From: Allopontixanthobacter sediminis
GTDB lineage: Bacteria > Pseudomonadota > Alphaproteobacteria > Sphingomonadales > Sphingomonadaceae
DNA length: 64,000 nt
Reading direction: 5' to 3'
NCBI RefSeq assembly: GCF_009828115.1
Contig: NZ_WTYL01000001.1
Location: 186,001-250,000 of the forward strand
In this document: one piece after another, positions 8,999-16,959 of the stretch
How the letters are laid out: every line of letters starts with the position of its first letter
Position numbering within the stretch: position 1 is the first letter of the stretch
The notes under the pieces: model-generated
What the model saw: the letters and a program-made list of their open reading frames with translations, nothing else
The model's database searches: none
Told to the model about the DNA's origin: nothing
Made by a program: the position numbers and the translations under genes

Positions 8999-9088
8999 GG
9001 AGAGATGCCGGAGTGGTCGAACGGGGTAGTCTCGAAAACTACTGTGCGGGCAACCGTACCCAGGGTTCGAATCCCTGTCTCTCCGCCA
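8999..9088 (+). tRNA. tRNA-Ser(CGA)
   Basis: A 90-nt cloverleaf with a 7-bp acceptor stem (GGAGAGA/TCTCTCC), anticodon stem GTAGT/ACTAC with loop CTCGAAA (anticodon CGA at 9033-9035), the long variable arm of class II tRNAs, a T-arm CAGGG-TTCGAAT-CCCTG and an encoded CCA. The last 17 nt belong to the left att repeat, so the integrated element has rebuilt the 3' end of the gene. Confidence 0.96.
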
Positions 9089-9099
9089 GCGCGTCCCCT
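9072..9099 (+). repeat. attL core repeat
   Basis: 28-bp sequence identical to 18193-18220. It covers the 3' half of the T-arm, the acceptor stem and CCA of tRNA-Ser, plus 11 bp beyond the tRNA. Confidence 0.93.
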
Positions 9100-9246
9100 G
9101 AAAACCGCCAAATTCCGCCTAAACTGGCGTATTTCCTTGACTTTTTGCCTTACCGAGATTCCAGTGCGTTCCACGGTTTTGCCCCCTTTTCTACCCCCAA
9201 GGGTAAGGGTGAGGGTTGAACGTAAACTGGCGGAAAAGGCGGCTTT

Positions 9247-10542
9247 ATGGCGGGTCAAAACCTACTAACTGACACTGGAATTAAAACCCTTACCCTAAAG
9301 GGCGATGGCTTTCATTCTGACGGCGGCAATCTTTATCTGCGGCTTCGCGGTTCGGGGCGCTCTTGGGTGTTCCGGTTTAAGATACCAAAGTCAGCTAAAT
9401 GGGCAGACCCCGACAAACGCGGCAAGCCGATTGAAATTGGCCTTGGCTCTTATCCGGCTTTGGGCATTGCAGCGGCTCGCAAAAAGGTTGCGCCCTATCG
9501 TGAAGCTCTGGCGATGGGAGACGACCCGCGCGAACTCCACCGTCTGACTGACGAAAACCTAAAGACCTTCAAGCACTATGCGAGCGAGTATATTGCCAAA
9601 GCTAAAGGCGGCTGGAAAAACAAAAAGCATATCCAGCAATGGGGCAACACGTTGCGGGATTATGTTTATCCCACATTAGGCGAAAAGCTGGCTGCGAACA
9701 TAACGCGTGACGACATTGACAGCGCAATTCGTCCATTGTGGGAAGCTGGCAAATTTGAAACCTTCAGCCGGGTCCGTATGCGGATAGAGACTATCCTGAA
9801 TTATGCCTATCACGACCTAGATATTGACCGGCGCAACCCGGCTCGCTGGCAAGGCAATCTCAAAATTAGCTTTGGCGACATATCGCCCAATAAAAAGGCA
9901 AAGCTGGCGGGCAAGCTTAAGTCCCATGCCGCGCCCGATTGGCGCGAAGTCCCGGCTATCATGACCAACCTGCGCGCAAAGCCGGAAGTGACTTCAGCCT
10001 TGGCTTTGCGGTTCTCAATACTGACGGCGGCGCGCTCAACGGAAGTGCGGGCGATGGTGTGGGCAGAAATCGACACTGAAGCAGCAGTTTGGCGGCTCCC
10101 AAGCGACCGGGCCAAGAATGAGGAACCGCATAACGTCCCGCTCCATGAGGAAGCTCTAGAAGTGCTGAAGCTGGCCAAGGCGAAGGCTGGCGATGGTGAG
10201 AGAGTTTTCCCCGGCCCTAATGGCGGCTTGCTGTCTGACGTTGCCGTAACGAAGCAACTTGATGCAGCGATTGGCTATAAGCATGAACCGGGCGGCGACC
10301 GTCCCGCTACTGCCCACGGTATTAGCCGTAGCTCTTTCCGCGATTGGGTTGCTGATGCCACAGCCTTTCCTGACAAATGGGCTGAAGCTGCACTCAATCA
10401 TAAGAACCCAAATCAAACTGAAGCGGCTTACCTTAGAACTAAATACTTTGATAAACGAATTGGATTAATGAAAGCTTGGGGTGACTTTCTGGCGGGTAAA
10501 GATAACGTTGTTGAACTAAAGCCAACTAATAAACTGGCTTAA
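9247..10542 (+). CDS. int: P4-family tyrosine integrase
   Basis: A 431-residue site-specific recombinase that would insert and excise the element at tRNA-Ser. The N-terminal DUF4102-type arm-binding domain (about residues 10-95, DGGNLYLRLRGSGRSWVFRF) precedes the core-binding region (105-200) and the catalytic domain. Catalytic residues visible are R263 in LTAARSTEVRAM, H357 and R361 in AHGISRSSFRDW, H385 in ALNHKNPNQTE and the nucleophile Y395 in EAAYLRTKYFDKR. It points away from the tRNA, as is usual for this family. A strong terminator follows at 10557. Confidence 0.94.
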   Translation: MAGQNLLTDTGIKTLTLKGDGFHSDGGNLYLRLRGSGRSWVFRFKIPKSAKWADPDKRGKPIEIGLGSYPALGIAAARKKVAPYREALAMGDDPRELHRLTDENLKTFKHYASEYIAKAKGGWKNKKHIQQWGNTLRDYVYPTLGEKLAANITRDDIDSAIRPLWEAGKFETFSRVRMRIETILNYAYHDLDIDRRNPARWQGNLKISFGDISPNKKAKLAGKLKSHAAPDWREVPAIMTNLRAKPEVTSALALRFSILTAARSTEVRAMVWAEIDTEAAVWRLPSDRAKNEEPHNVPLHEEALEVLKLAKAKAGDGERVFPGPNGGLLSDVAVTKQLDAAIGYKHEPGGDRPATAHGISRSSFRDWVADATAFPDKWAEAALNHKNPNQTEAAYLRTKYFDKRIGLMKAWGDFLAGKDNVVELKPTNKLA

Positions 10543-10556
10543 AAAAGTAGATTTAG

Positions 10557-10585
10557 AGGGGCAGGTTTGCATCTGCCCCTTTTTT
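10557..10585 (+). terminator. Rho-independent terminator after int
   Basis: 8-bp stem AGGGGCAG/CTGCCCCT with an 8-nt loop and a T run of six, 15 bp after the integrase stop codon. Confidence 0.92.
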
Positions 10586-10682
10586 CTTGTTCTTTGTGCA
10601 TTTTTACTCTTGCCAGACCTTTTGTGATATGTATAGGGCCGCGCCGCAACCGGGCGCACCTATATTACAAAAGGAAGCGCCC

Positions 10683-10904
10683 ATGAATATTGACGACAAC
10701 GTGCCCATGCCCCGTCTGTTAGACGTGCCTACGGTATGCCAGATCACCAGCCTTAGCGTCTCGCGTATCTATTGCCTGATAGCTGAAGGCGAGCTTCGCC
10801 GGGTCAAGATCGGGCGCAAGGCCCTGTTTGTTGAAGCCGAAATTCGCGCATGGCTTGAAGCCAAGATTGACGCGTCGCCGGTTCGCCAGAGCGCGACCGC
10901 TTAA
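10683..10904 (+). CDS. AlpA/excisionase-like helix-turn-helix protein
   Basis: A 73-residue DNA-binding protein. The motif MPRLLDVPTVCQITSLSVSR, followed by IYCLIAEGELRRVKIGRKALF and an acidic helix EAEIRAWLEA, is the winged MerR-like fold of AlpA and excisionase family proteins, which control integrase expression or excision. The ATG at 10683 has AAAGGAAG just upstream. An upstream in-frame ATG at 10587 lies close to the integrase terminator and is rejected. Confidence 0.85.
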   Translation: MNIDDNVPMPRLLDVPTVCQITSLSVSRIYCLIAEGELRRVKIGRKALFVEAEIRAWLEAKIDASPVRQSATA

Positions 10905-10924
10905 CCCATTACTCAAATGTAAAA

Positions 10925-10962
10925 CCCCCGCCGCGAAGGATTATCCGGGCACGCGGCGGGGG
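10925..10962. promoter_or_regulatory. GC hairpin abutting the ribosome site of the DUF3987 gene
   Basis: Perfect 11-bp inverted repeat CCCCCGCCGCG/CGCGGCGGGGG around a 16-nt loop, ending one base before the AGG that should serve the next start codon. There is no T run, so I read it as a translational or attenuation element between the AlpA-like gene and the replication gene rather than a terminator. That role is inference. Confidence 0.5.
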
Positions 10963-10975
10963 CAGGATGATCGCG

Positions 10976-12454
10976 ATGAACTCAACGACCGACAGCCCGT
11001 ATAGCGCCCCTGACAGTATAGCGCAAGACGAAAACGCATGGCCGGAAGGACTACTAGGCGAGATTGCCGCCTACTTCTTCAATCAAGCGCCATACCCAAA
11101 TAAAACCATCGCGCTTGCTGGTGCTATTGGCTTTTTTTCCGGCATAGTTGGCCAGAAATACAACACGCCAACTGGTAACGGCCTTAATACATACAACCTT
11201 GTGCTTGCCCACACTGGTAGGGGTAAGGAAGCGATTGCTGACGGCGCTGGCCAGCTTCTTAAAGCAATTGTAGGCGCTGTTCACGCTGGTAAGCCCGGCG
11301 CGCCTTGTGCCGTTGATTATCAACTCCCCGGCCACTTCGCATCGCCTGAAGGTCTGATGAAATGGCTAGCGAACAAATCATCGCGCGGCTTTAGCATCCA
11401 AGGCGAGTTTGCCGCGAAGGTTAAAGCGATGCACTCGCTAAAGGCACAAGCCAGCCAAGTCGCTTTGCTGGCGCTCTATCTCGACCTGTTTAACAAGTCT
11501 GGCGATGGCAAGTTTCTCAACGGGATGGCTTACAGCGATGAAGCTAAGAACACCGCACCCGTTCTAAGCCCTGCCCTGACAATCATTGGCGAAAGCACCT
11601 TTGACCTATTTGATGGGATTGACCTACGGGCAGTCTCAAACGGTTTCTTGCCCCGTTTCAACGTCTTTTCCACTGAAGAACCCCGGCCCTATCTAAACCC
11701 TAATGTCGGCGCGCCCGCGCCCTACCCGCTCGTGGAGCGCCTTAGGGGTATCGCGGCTACTTGCGCCAGCTATTCAGAGGCTTCGCCCGCAATCCGCGTA
11801 AAGATGAACGATGAAGCGAAAGCGCGGCTAATCGAATGCGAGCGCCAAGCAACTGACTTAGTTAATTTGGGCAACGGCAATGTTCACGCGGAGCTTTGGA
11901 ACCGCGCCTACCTGAAGGCCGTGAAGCTCGCCAGCTTGGTTGCTGTTGGCGTGAATGAAAACGAACCTGTCATTGACCTTAAAGCGGCAAACTACGGTAT
12001 TGAACTAGTTGCTCAACAAACGCGTTGGACCATTAAGAAGTTTGAAAGCGGTGACGTTGGCGAAGTGGCTGGCAACGAAAGCAAACAACGTGCCCACATT
12101 CTGAAGGCTGTTGCTAACTACTTCGCCTTTGAAATGGATTGGGGAAATCCAGACCGCATCCTGCGCGTCAATGGCGTTATTCGCCAAAGTTATATCCAAT
12201 CCAAGCTGGCAACTCTCCCGGCGTTTAAAGATGACCGCAGAGGCGCGACTAAAGCCCTTAAAGATATGCTTATGTCGATGAATGAAAACGGCGAATTGAA
12301 AGCGGCTGACGTTGGCGAAATGTCCAACTTTCTACAAAAGAAATGCACGGCTCGCGCTTACTACATTGTCGAGCCGAATATATTAGAGCCTTATTGGCCA
12401 GAAAGCTCAACATTTAGACGCCTTTGGGACTTTTTTCAGACGGTATCCCACTGA
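10976..12454 (+). CDS. DUF3987-like primase/helicase-type replication protein
   Basis: A 492-residue protein resembling the DUF3987 (YfjI-like) proteins of phages and integrative elements, which are thought to act in replication. The region IALAGAIGFFSGIVGQKY followed by NTYNLVLAHTGRGKEA near residue 75 is the expected P-loop area, with GRGKE in place of GKS/T. LTIIGESTFDLFDGI is the Walker B-like strand. ATG 10976 is chosen because AGGA precedes it by 8 nt; ATG 10967 overlaps that site. The C-terminus (from about 370) is unlike other families I recognise. The gene is followed by AT-rich DNA. Confidence 0.7.
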   Translation: MNSTTDSPYSAPDSIAQDENAWPEGLLGEIAAYFFNQAPYPNKTIALAGAIGFFSGIVGQKYNTPTGNGLNTYNLVLAHTGRGKEAIADGAGQLLKAIVGAVHAGKPGAPCAVDYQLPGHFASPEGLMKWLANKSSRGFSIQGEFAAKVKAMHSLKAQASQVALLALYLDLFNKSGDGKFLNGMAYSDEAKNTAPVLSPALTIIGESTFDLFDGIDLRAVSNGFLPRFNVFSTEEPRPYLNPNVGAPAPYPLVERLRGIAATCASYSEASPAIRVKMNDEAKARLIECERQATDLVNLGNGNVHAELWNRAYLKAVKLASLVAVGVNENEPVIDLKAANYGIELVAQQTRWTIKKFESGDVGEVAGNESKQRAHILKAVANYFAFEMDWGNPDRILRVNGVIRQSYIQSKLATLPAFKDDRRGATKALKDMLMSMNENGELKAADVGEMSNFLQKKCTARAYYIVEPNILEPYWPESSTFRRLWDFFQTVSH

Positions 12455-12654
12455 CTAAAAACGATTTTTGCATTTTTTGACGTTTAGATTGAAATGGACA
12501 AAAAGGAGATAGCTCTAGGGAGAAAAATGGAACTTACCCTATATATCTAAATATCTATAAATATAAAAATAGTATTAGTAAGTCGCAGAAATCAGCCGTT
12601 TGTGACGTTTAGACTAGGTTTAAATGTGAACAAAAATCAACAAGGACCATAGCG
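12455..12654. other. AT-rich intergenic region, possible replication origin of the element
   Basis: 200 bp without a convincing gene, directly downstream of the replication-type gene. It contains a very AT-rich core (12539-12575) flanked by an 11-bp direct repeat TGACGTTTAGA at 12478-12488 and 12603-12613. Iteron-like repeats around an AT-rich tract fit an origin; the assignment is inference. Confidence 0.35.
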
Positions 12655-12795
12655 ATGAACATTAGTAGCTCAATAGCTGAAGTATTCACTGAATTACTTA
12701 AAACAACTGTCAATGTGGGCAATCAATCAGGAAAGGGGAAAAGCAAAGGTAAGGTTAAAGGTTTCGCTGGCAAATCTGCTGGCTTTAAAAGGTAA
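12655..12795 (+). CDS. 46-residue basic protein of the element
   Basis: Short gene with a good ribosome site (AAGGACC) and normal codons. The product has a hydrophobic N-terminal helix (SIAEVFTELLKTTVNVG) followed by a Lys/Gly-rich tail (GKGKSKGKVKGFAGK), suggesting nucleic-acid binding or membrane association. I know no named homologue. A terminator-like hairpin follows at 12824. Confidence 0.6.
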   Translation: MNISSSIAEVFTELLKTTVNVGNQSGKGKSKGKVKGFAGKSAGFKR

Positions 12796-12823
12796 CAAGC
12801 TCAACGGCTTGTATGAAAAACTT

Positions 12824-12848
12824 GGCGGATGATATGTCCGCCTTTCTC
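12824..12848 (+). terminator. Weak terminator-like hairpin
   Basis: GGCGGA-tgatatg-TCCGCC followed by TTTCTC, just after the 46-residue gene. Its presence argues that the next gene starts at 12864, not at the upstream ATG at 12813. Confidence 0.55.
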
Positions 12849-12863
12849 AAAAAGGTAAATGCC

Positions 12864-13559
12864 ATGAATAAGCTGACAAACATTAGTGACGTTAATCCGG
12901 TTTTCCCAATCGCTCGCAACGATAAAGGCCAAGTGGTTCACCAAACCCCTGAACAGCTAAGCCCGTATCAGATTGCTGGCGAAAGTGACGCGGCTAAATA
13001 CACTCGCCAAGTCTTCGCTGCTACGTCTGACCATCTGGCGCGCTACAATGCCATGTATATGCGGCGCGACCCCAAGCTGAAGGAAACGCTAGGCCAGCAT
13101 AGCTATGCTGAATTTGACAACGCCAGAACCGACACGAAGGCTGAAATCAAACGGCATGAAGAAAAGCTAAAGCTGGCAAGCAACTTCAAGCCTGACACGG
13201 CCATGACTTCGCTTGTTGTGGGCACCTTCCAAAGCATGAAGCCTGAAGAACGCGGCGTTGCTGTTGCCAAGCTTATTGCTGAAGGTGACGGCCCAACTCT
13301 AGCAATTCTGGCGAGCGTTAGCAGCGTTTACACTGGCCTCGGCGATGAAGTAAAAAGCACCATCGCAGACCGGCTCTATTCCAAGGCTGACCCGCAAACG
13401 TATGCGACTTGGAACACGGCTAAATCCAACCTTGGCAAAATTGAAGCGGCTAGCTTCGCGATGCTCCCGGCAATGTCTAAATTCGCCAATGGGCCTGACG
13501 TTGCTGCCGCTTCGCCAGACGAAGTCCGTAGCATCGCAACTGGCTTTGCTGGCCAGTAA
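12864..13559 (+). CDS. Unknown 231-residue protein of the element
   Basis: Not recognised. The protein is soluble and largely helical, with a charged middle (DTKAEIKRHEEKLKLAS near residue 98) and an Ala/Gly-rich C-terminal half with SLVVGTFQSMKPEERGVAVAK. The ATG at 12864 has AAAGG nine bases upstream; ATG 12813 would run through the hairpin at 12824-12848. It ends before a strong terminator at 13575. Position and size would allow a structural, scaffold or conjugation-accessory role, but nothing in the sequence proves any of these. Confidence 0.6.
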   Translation: MNKLTNISDVNPVFPIARNDKGQVVHQTPEQLSPYQIAGESDAAKYTRQVFAATSDHLARYNAMYMRRDPKLKETLGQHSYAEFDNARTDTKAEIKRHEEKLKLASNFKPDTAMTSLVVGTFQSMKPEERGVAVAKLIAEGDGPTLAILASVSSVYTGLGDEVKSTIADRLYSKADPQTYATWNTAKSNLGKIEAASFAMLPAMSKFANGPDVAAASPDEVRSIATGFAGQ

Positions 13560-13574
13560 ATTGACAACCTAACA

Positions 13575-13605
13575 AGCCGGGTAGCGGGCGATACCCGGCT
13601 TTTAT
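13575..13605 (+). terminator. Rho-independent terminator
   Basis: Perfect 9-bp stem AGCCGGGTA/TACCCGGCT, 8-nt loop, followed by TTTTAT, 15 bp after the 231-residue gene. Confidence 0.9.
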
Positions 13606-13624
13606 ATCGAATTGGATTTGGCAA

Positions 13625-14026
13625 ATGCTAAGCAATCAAGAGACTAACGAAATCACCGGCATTCTTGGCGAGGAAAAGGTGCGGCTTATTCGTGCTGCTA
13701 GCGTTGAGCGCGAACGCCAGCGTTATTCCGATGATGAATTGTGGGAATGGTTCTTGAAGCTAGAAAGCCGCAAAGTCGAAATTATGGAGACTATCCCATA
13801 CTATAATAAGTTAATTTCTGAAGGATATGAGGATTCTGGAGTATGGCGATTTAATCGTGATAGGCTGGCAACCGAATACAACGCGGCAAAACCACTCATG
13901 GATTGCTTAATCTGGCATTTAGAGCAGCGCGGCGACCCCACTATTGATAACTGGAGGACTGGTTGGGATGATAACTATTATCGCAGTATGCTCGGATGGT
14001 GCCGGAAACCTTGGGGAATTGAATAG
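13625..14026 (+). CDS. Unknown 133-residue protein of the element
   Basis: Not recognised. It is an acidic helical protein rich in Trp and Tyr near the C-terminus (DNWRTGWDDNYYRSMLGW). The N-terminal part (KVRLIRAASVERERQRYSDD) is strongly charged. It follows the terminator at 13575, so it needs its own promoter; no clear Shine-Dalgarno is visible. Confidence 0.5.
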   Translation: MLSNQETNEITGILGEEKVRLIRAASVERERQRYSDDELWEWFLKLESRKVEIMETIPYYNKLISEGYEDSGVWRFNRDRLATEYNAAKPLMDCLIWHLEQRGDPTIDNWRTGWDDNYYRSMLGWCRKPWGIE

Positions 14027-14070
14027 AAGTGGATTGCAATTGGAAATTTTAGACATTATTACTGTAAATT

Positions 14071-14400
14071 ATGGCAAACGCTTGGCCCTCTATCAGCCGT
14101 GAAGGCTCAACCAATGGTGCCCCGGCTTGGGGTATTCCTGCCGGTATTGCGGCGAATGCGGCGAAACCCTATCCCCTAATGCCCAAGGCTAGGGCGGGTG
14201 AAGGGAAGCGCCTTCGCCTAGAAAATGGCCCGCAAATTCGCCGCGAAATCGTCAAAGTCTATCGCGGCATGAAGGTTGGCGAGATTGATATAACGAAGGG
14301 CACGAAGCTTATTTATGCGCTTGAAGTTTTGAGCCGCGCAGTTGAGCGTGAAAACGTTGAAAAGCTGGCTGACAGGCTGGACGGAGCTGAAGGCAAGTAA
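14071..14400 (+). CDS. Unknown 109-residue element protein, helical
   Basis: A basic protein with a disordered N-terminus and a C-terminal two-helix region (IRREIVKVYRGMKVGEID, then TKLIYALEVLSRAVEREN). The helical part resembles small proteins often found in phage and island gene sets near packaging genes, but I cannot place it in a named family. Its stop overlaps the next start by one base (TAATG). Confidence 0.5.
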   Translation: MANAWPSISREGSTNGAPAWGIPAGIAANAAKPYPLMPKARAGEGKRLRLENGPQIRREIVKVYRGMKVGEIDITKGTKLIYALEVLSRAVERENVEKLADRLDGAEGK

Positions 14401-14807
14401 TGCGGTATTCTGGCCTTAGAACGCGGGTCAAACGCGCGGAAAAACGTAACCGGCACCGCAAGCCATTTACGAAAATCATCACTGGCATTTACGGCGAAGA
14501 ACAGCCCGGCCCTGTTGTGGGCATTGAAGGCGACAATGGCCAGCGCGTGAACTTCAAACCGGGCGAAACACTGTCAGAGCTTCAGGCTAGGGCGCTTGTC
14601 TTGCCGGGCCGGTTCCTGCGGATCTGCTATGCGCCCGCCAGAGCCGCTAGGAGCGATGAAACGGCCCCTGCCGCCACTACCCCTGCCAACTCGCCTGTCG
14701 CGGCTCCTAGCGACCCTTGGGCGCTCGCTGGCATCGGAGTGCGGGCAGGGCGTGACCAACTCATTCGTATGGGCGTTATTGCAATGCCGCCAGAGCGGAT
14801 TGTTTAA
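14400..14807 (+). CDS. Unknown 135-residue element protein
   Basis: Not recognised. It has a very basic N-terminus (LRTRVKRAEKRNRHRK), a compact beta-rich middle (FTKIITGIYGEEQPGPVVG, GETLSELQ) and an Ala/Pro-rich tail. It is translationally coupled to the preceding gene by TAATG, so the two probably work together. It converges on the DUF6953-like gene with a 4-bp overlap. Confidence 0.5.
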   Translation: MRYSGLRTRVKRAEKRNRHRKPFTKIITGIYGEEQPGPVVGIEGDNGQRVNFKPGETLSELQARALVLPGRFLRICYAPARAARSDETAPAATTPANSPVAAPSDPWALAGIGVRAGRDQLIRMGVIAMPPERIV

Positions 14808-15070
14808 CGCTGCATTCGGCCCGGTTTGTCATTTGGCTTGCGGTGACGCCAATACTGGCCAGAGCGCGACCATACGATTTCATCGCCGGGCGTAAGTTTG
14901 CGGAAAGCGTCAAGAATGGACTTATGTAGCGCGCGATTGCCGCTCTTGTTTCGGTAAACCAGCTCCGGGTTTGCCTTGAATACGAACGTTGCGACCCGGC
15001 TTTGATAGAGCGACGGCCTACCCGCCAACTCCTCTTTCATCCATTCGGCAATTTCATTTGCCGTCATCAT
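14804..15070 (-). CDS. DUF6953-like small protein
   Basis: An 88-residue protein whose pattern (NEIAEWMKEEL, then VATFVFKANPELVYRNKSGN, then ILDAFRKLTPGDEIVWSRS, then YWRHRKPND.PGR) resembles the small family I recall as DUF6953. The function is unknown. Its start overlaps the stop of the YodC-like gene by one base (TAATG), so the two form a coupled pair. Confidence 0.55.
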   Translation of the reverse strand: MMTANEIAEWMKEELAGRPSLYQSRVATFVFKANPELVYRNKSGNRALHKSILDAFRKLTPGDEIVWSRSGQYWRHRKPNDKPGRMQR

Positions 15071-15246
15071 TAAATATCCGCCAGTTTCAACGCCACGCCG
15101 GAAAAAGTGTTCTGTTGATGCTTATCGCCAGCAAACCAAGTGCATCCCCACGTATCTTGCTCATAACCCTCTTTTTCAACAGTCATGACCGGTCCGCCAG
15201 ATTTCAATTCAACCAAATCACCGGGCGTGAATTTTGCCTTAGCCAT
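15070..15246 (-). CDS. YodC-like DUF2158 protein
   Basis: A 58-residue beta-rich protein with the DUF2158 pattern FTPGDLVELKSGGPVMTV followed by CTWFAGDKHQQNTFS. Family members such as YodC are single small domains of unknown role. The ATG at 15246 is chosen because AAGGA lies nine bases upstream; the frame open to 15336 has no support. It is first in the two-gene unit with the DUF6953-like gene. Confidence 0.75.
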   Translation of the reverse strand: MAKAKFTPGDLVELKSGGPVMTVEKEGYEQDTWGCTWFAGDKHQQNTFSGVALKLADI

Positions 15247-15456
15247 TTTATTCATCCTTGTTGCAGTCAATGAAGAACATTTAGGGAATGCCAAGCGAGC
15301 CAGCAAGTCGCGCGGACCCGACAAATCCAAAGCCAATTGCCCAAAGGGTAAGGCAGCAGGTTGAGCTTGATGCTCGAAAAAACATATTTTGTCGTAAATT
15401 TAGCAATTTAGTGATTAAATCAGGCGGACTATGTATCCGCCAAACCCGACAGATAA

Positions 15457-15978
15457 TTAAACAGTATATTCCTTTTGAAATAAGGCGTGAGCGCGCTTAA
15501 TCACCATTAGAAGTGACAAGACAAAATGCGTGAATGCGAAAACCAAAAAAGCTGAGATTATATATTCAAAGCTATCAAATATATAAGCAAATGCAGCAAT
15601 GAACAAAACAAAACTACATAGCAAAATCATGTAAGATAGATTCGTGTTTAATTCCCTCAAAATCGAATTTTTATCAATTTGATCTTGGTCGAATTTGGCC
15701 GTCAATTTTGGGTCCGAGGGGCGATGCCATTTTGTATGTAAAACAGAAAATATCGCAACCTGAATGTTAAGTAATAACGCCACAAAAATTCCGAAAAGAA
15801 TAATTGCTACATTGTAGGCGTTGTCATTGAGCTTTATTCCATTCGAAAACGCGCATAGTCCCAGAACCACCGGCAGCAGATAAAAAATCAAGATATCGAT
15901 GATGGATAGGGATTTGCTTCTCGCATCGTAAAGCGTCCGAAAATGATCGCGGATGATTGATAGGACATTAAATTTCAT
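15457..15978 (-). CDS. Four-helix membrane protein, second gene of a two-gene module
   Basis: A 173-residue protein with four predicted transmembrane helices: about residues 26-46 (IDILIFYLLPVVLGLCAF), 56-80, 110-132 and 137-160. A short polar N-terminus (SIIRDHFRTLYDARSKS) and a charged cytoplasmic loop (81-108) would carry contacts. It overlaps the upstream gene by 11 bp, so a fixed ratio of the two products is expected. A membrane partner beside a soluble partner on an island is the pattern of several abortive-infection systems, but no known family is recognised. GC content is clearly below that of the host. Confidence 0.6.
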   Translation of the reverse strand: MKFNVLSIIRDHFRTLYDARSKSLSIIDILIFYLLPVVLGLCAFSNGIKLNDNAYNVAIILFGIFVALLLNIQVAIFSVLHTKWHRPSDPKLTAKFDQDQIDKNSILRELNTNLSYMILLCSFVLFIAAFAYIFDSFEYIISAFLVFAFTHFVLSLLMVIKRAHALFQKEYTV

Positions 15979-16897
15979 CGCTTTTTCCGACTATCATCTC
16001 ATTGAAATCTGATAAAATATCATCAGAAATATTCGAAAGGGAGTCAAAGGTGGGGTGCCCATCGCGTCCGCGCTCGATGTCGTCAGTGATATCTATTACT
16101 CCGGCGAATGTATCGGAGCCAAACACAGTTACAGGCCGAGTTTTGCTGCCAACCTTTATATCTGCCACCGCTTCGTTGAATTCTATTCCGTCATGCAAAA
16201 TCACTCCACGGTCATTTTTGCCGATAGAATTAGATACGTCTCGAAAAGAACCGAGCGATCCATTTCGCCTAGCTTTAATCGAGACTTCAAAATCCACCTT
16301 TTCTGGCGCATTTCCTCCCAGATACCTGTCTGTAACGTCAGGGCTTGCACCCCTTTTGATAAGCCGCAGCCTTTTCACAGGAGCGCGGTTGTAGGCTCCG
16401 CCTCGCACATCAGTTGGCATCAATTTTTGATATCTCAGAAGAAAATCAGGATTTGCGGCTTCAAACTCGCTTTTGAAACGCTCCATGACGATCGTGACAC
16501 AAGATCTGCCTTGAAAGGATTGGAATCCGACAAACCCTACGCGTCCACCCTCAGGAAACCAAAATTCATAAAATAGCGGAATTTCTTCGACATCACTAAC
16601 TTGACGACGGTAGTTTTGCATCTTTGTCGCATTGTCGACCAAGTTGCTCTCGAACCCGAAGGTGCCGTAATGGACGAAACCCTTGCTGTCGCCCGCACCA
16701 CCATTCTCGCGTTCTTCAAAATACCAACTTCGTTCCCGTTCATCATCGGTCACAACATTAGACCAACGGTTGATAAAGTTAGTCGTGAAGCTGTCCGGTG
16801 ACTGTCTGAAATCTGACGAGTTAACGGGAATTAAGGCTGGGTCACCACGCCTATGCGCAGTTATTAAATAACCACGAAAACCAATTGCACTCGCCAT
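15968..16897 (-). CDS. Unknown 309-residue soluble protein, first gene of a two-gene module
   Basis: Not recognised. It is a mixed alpha/beta cytosolic protein without a signal peptide. The N-terminal half has regular strands (YLITAHRRGD, IPLFYEFWFPEGGRVGFVGF, SCVTIVMERF); the C-terminal half has VDFEVSIKARRNGSLGSF and a region with IKVGSKTRPVTVFGSD. No P-loop, nuclease or protease motif is seen. Coupled to the four-helix membrane gene by an 11-bp overlap, it is most simply a sensor or regulator of that membrane protein. This role is inference. Confidence 0.55.
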   Translation of the reverse strand: MASAIGFRGYLITAHRRGDPALIPVNSSDFRQSPDSFTTNFINRWSNVVTDDERERSWYFEERENGGAGDSKGFVHYGTFGFESNLVDNATKMQNYRRQVSDVEEIPLFYEFWFPEGGRVGFVGFQSFQGRSCVTIVMERFKSEFEAANPDFLLRYQKLMPTDVRGGAYNRAPVKRLRLIKRGASPDVTDRYLGGNAPEKVDFEVSIKARRNGSLGSFRDVSNSIGKNDRGVILHDGIEFNEAVADIKVGSKTRPVTVFGSDTFAGVIDITDDIERGRDGHPTFDSLSNISDDILSDFNEMIVGKSDEI

Positions 16898-16959
16898 TAA
16901 ACTATCCCCTGACCGAACATCGCTAAGAGCGACCTTCGCCTTTCAACTCAAACTTAAAT

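Noticed and set aside
12813-12863. Upstream ATG for the 231-residue element gene
   Set aside because: It lies between an inverted repeat and a terminator-like hairpin and lacks a well-spaced ribosome site; ATG 12864 has AAAGG.
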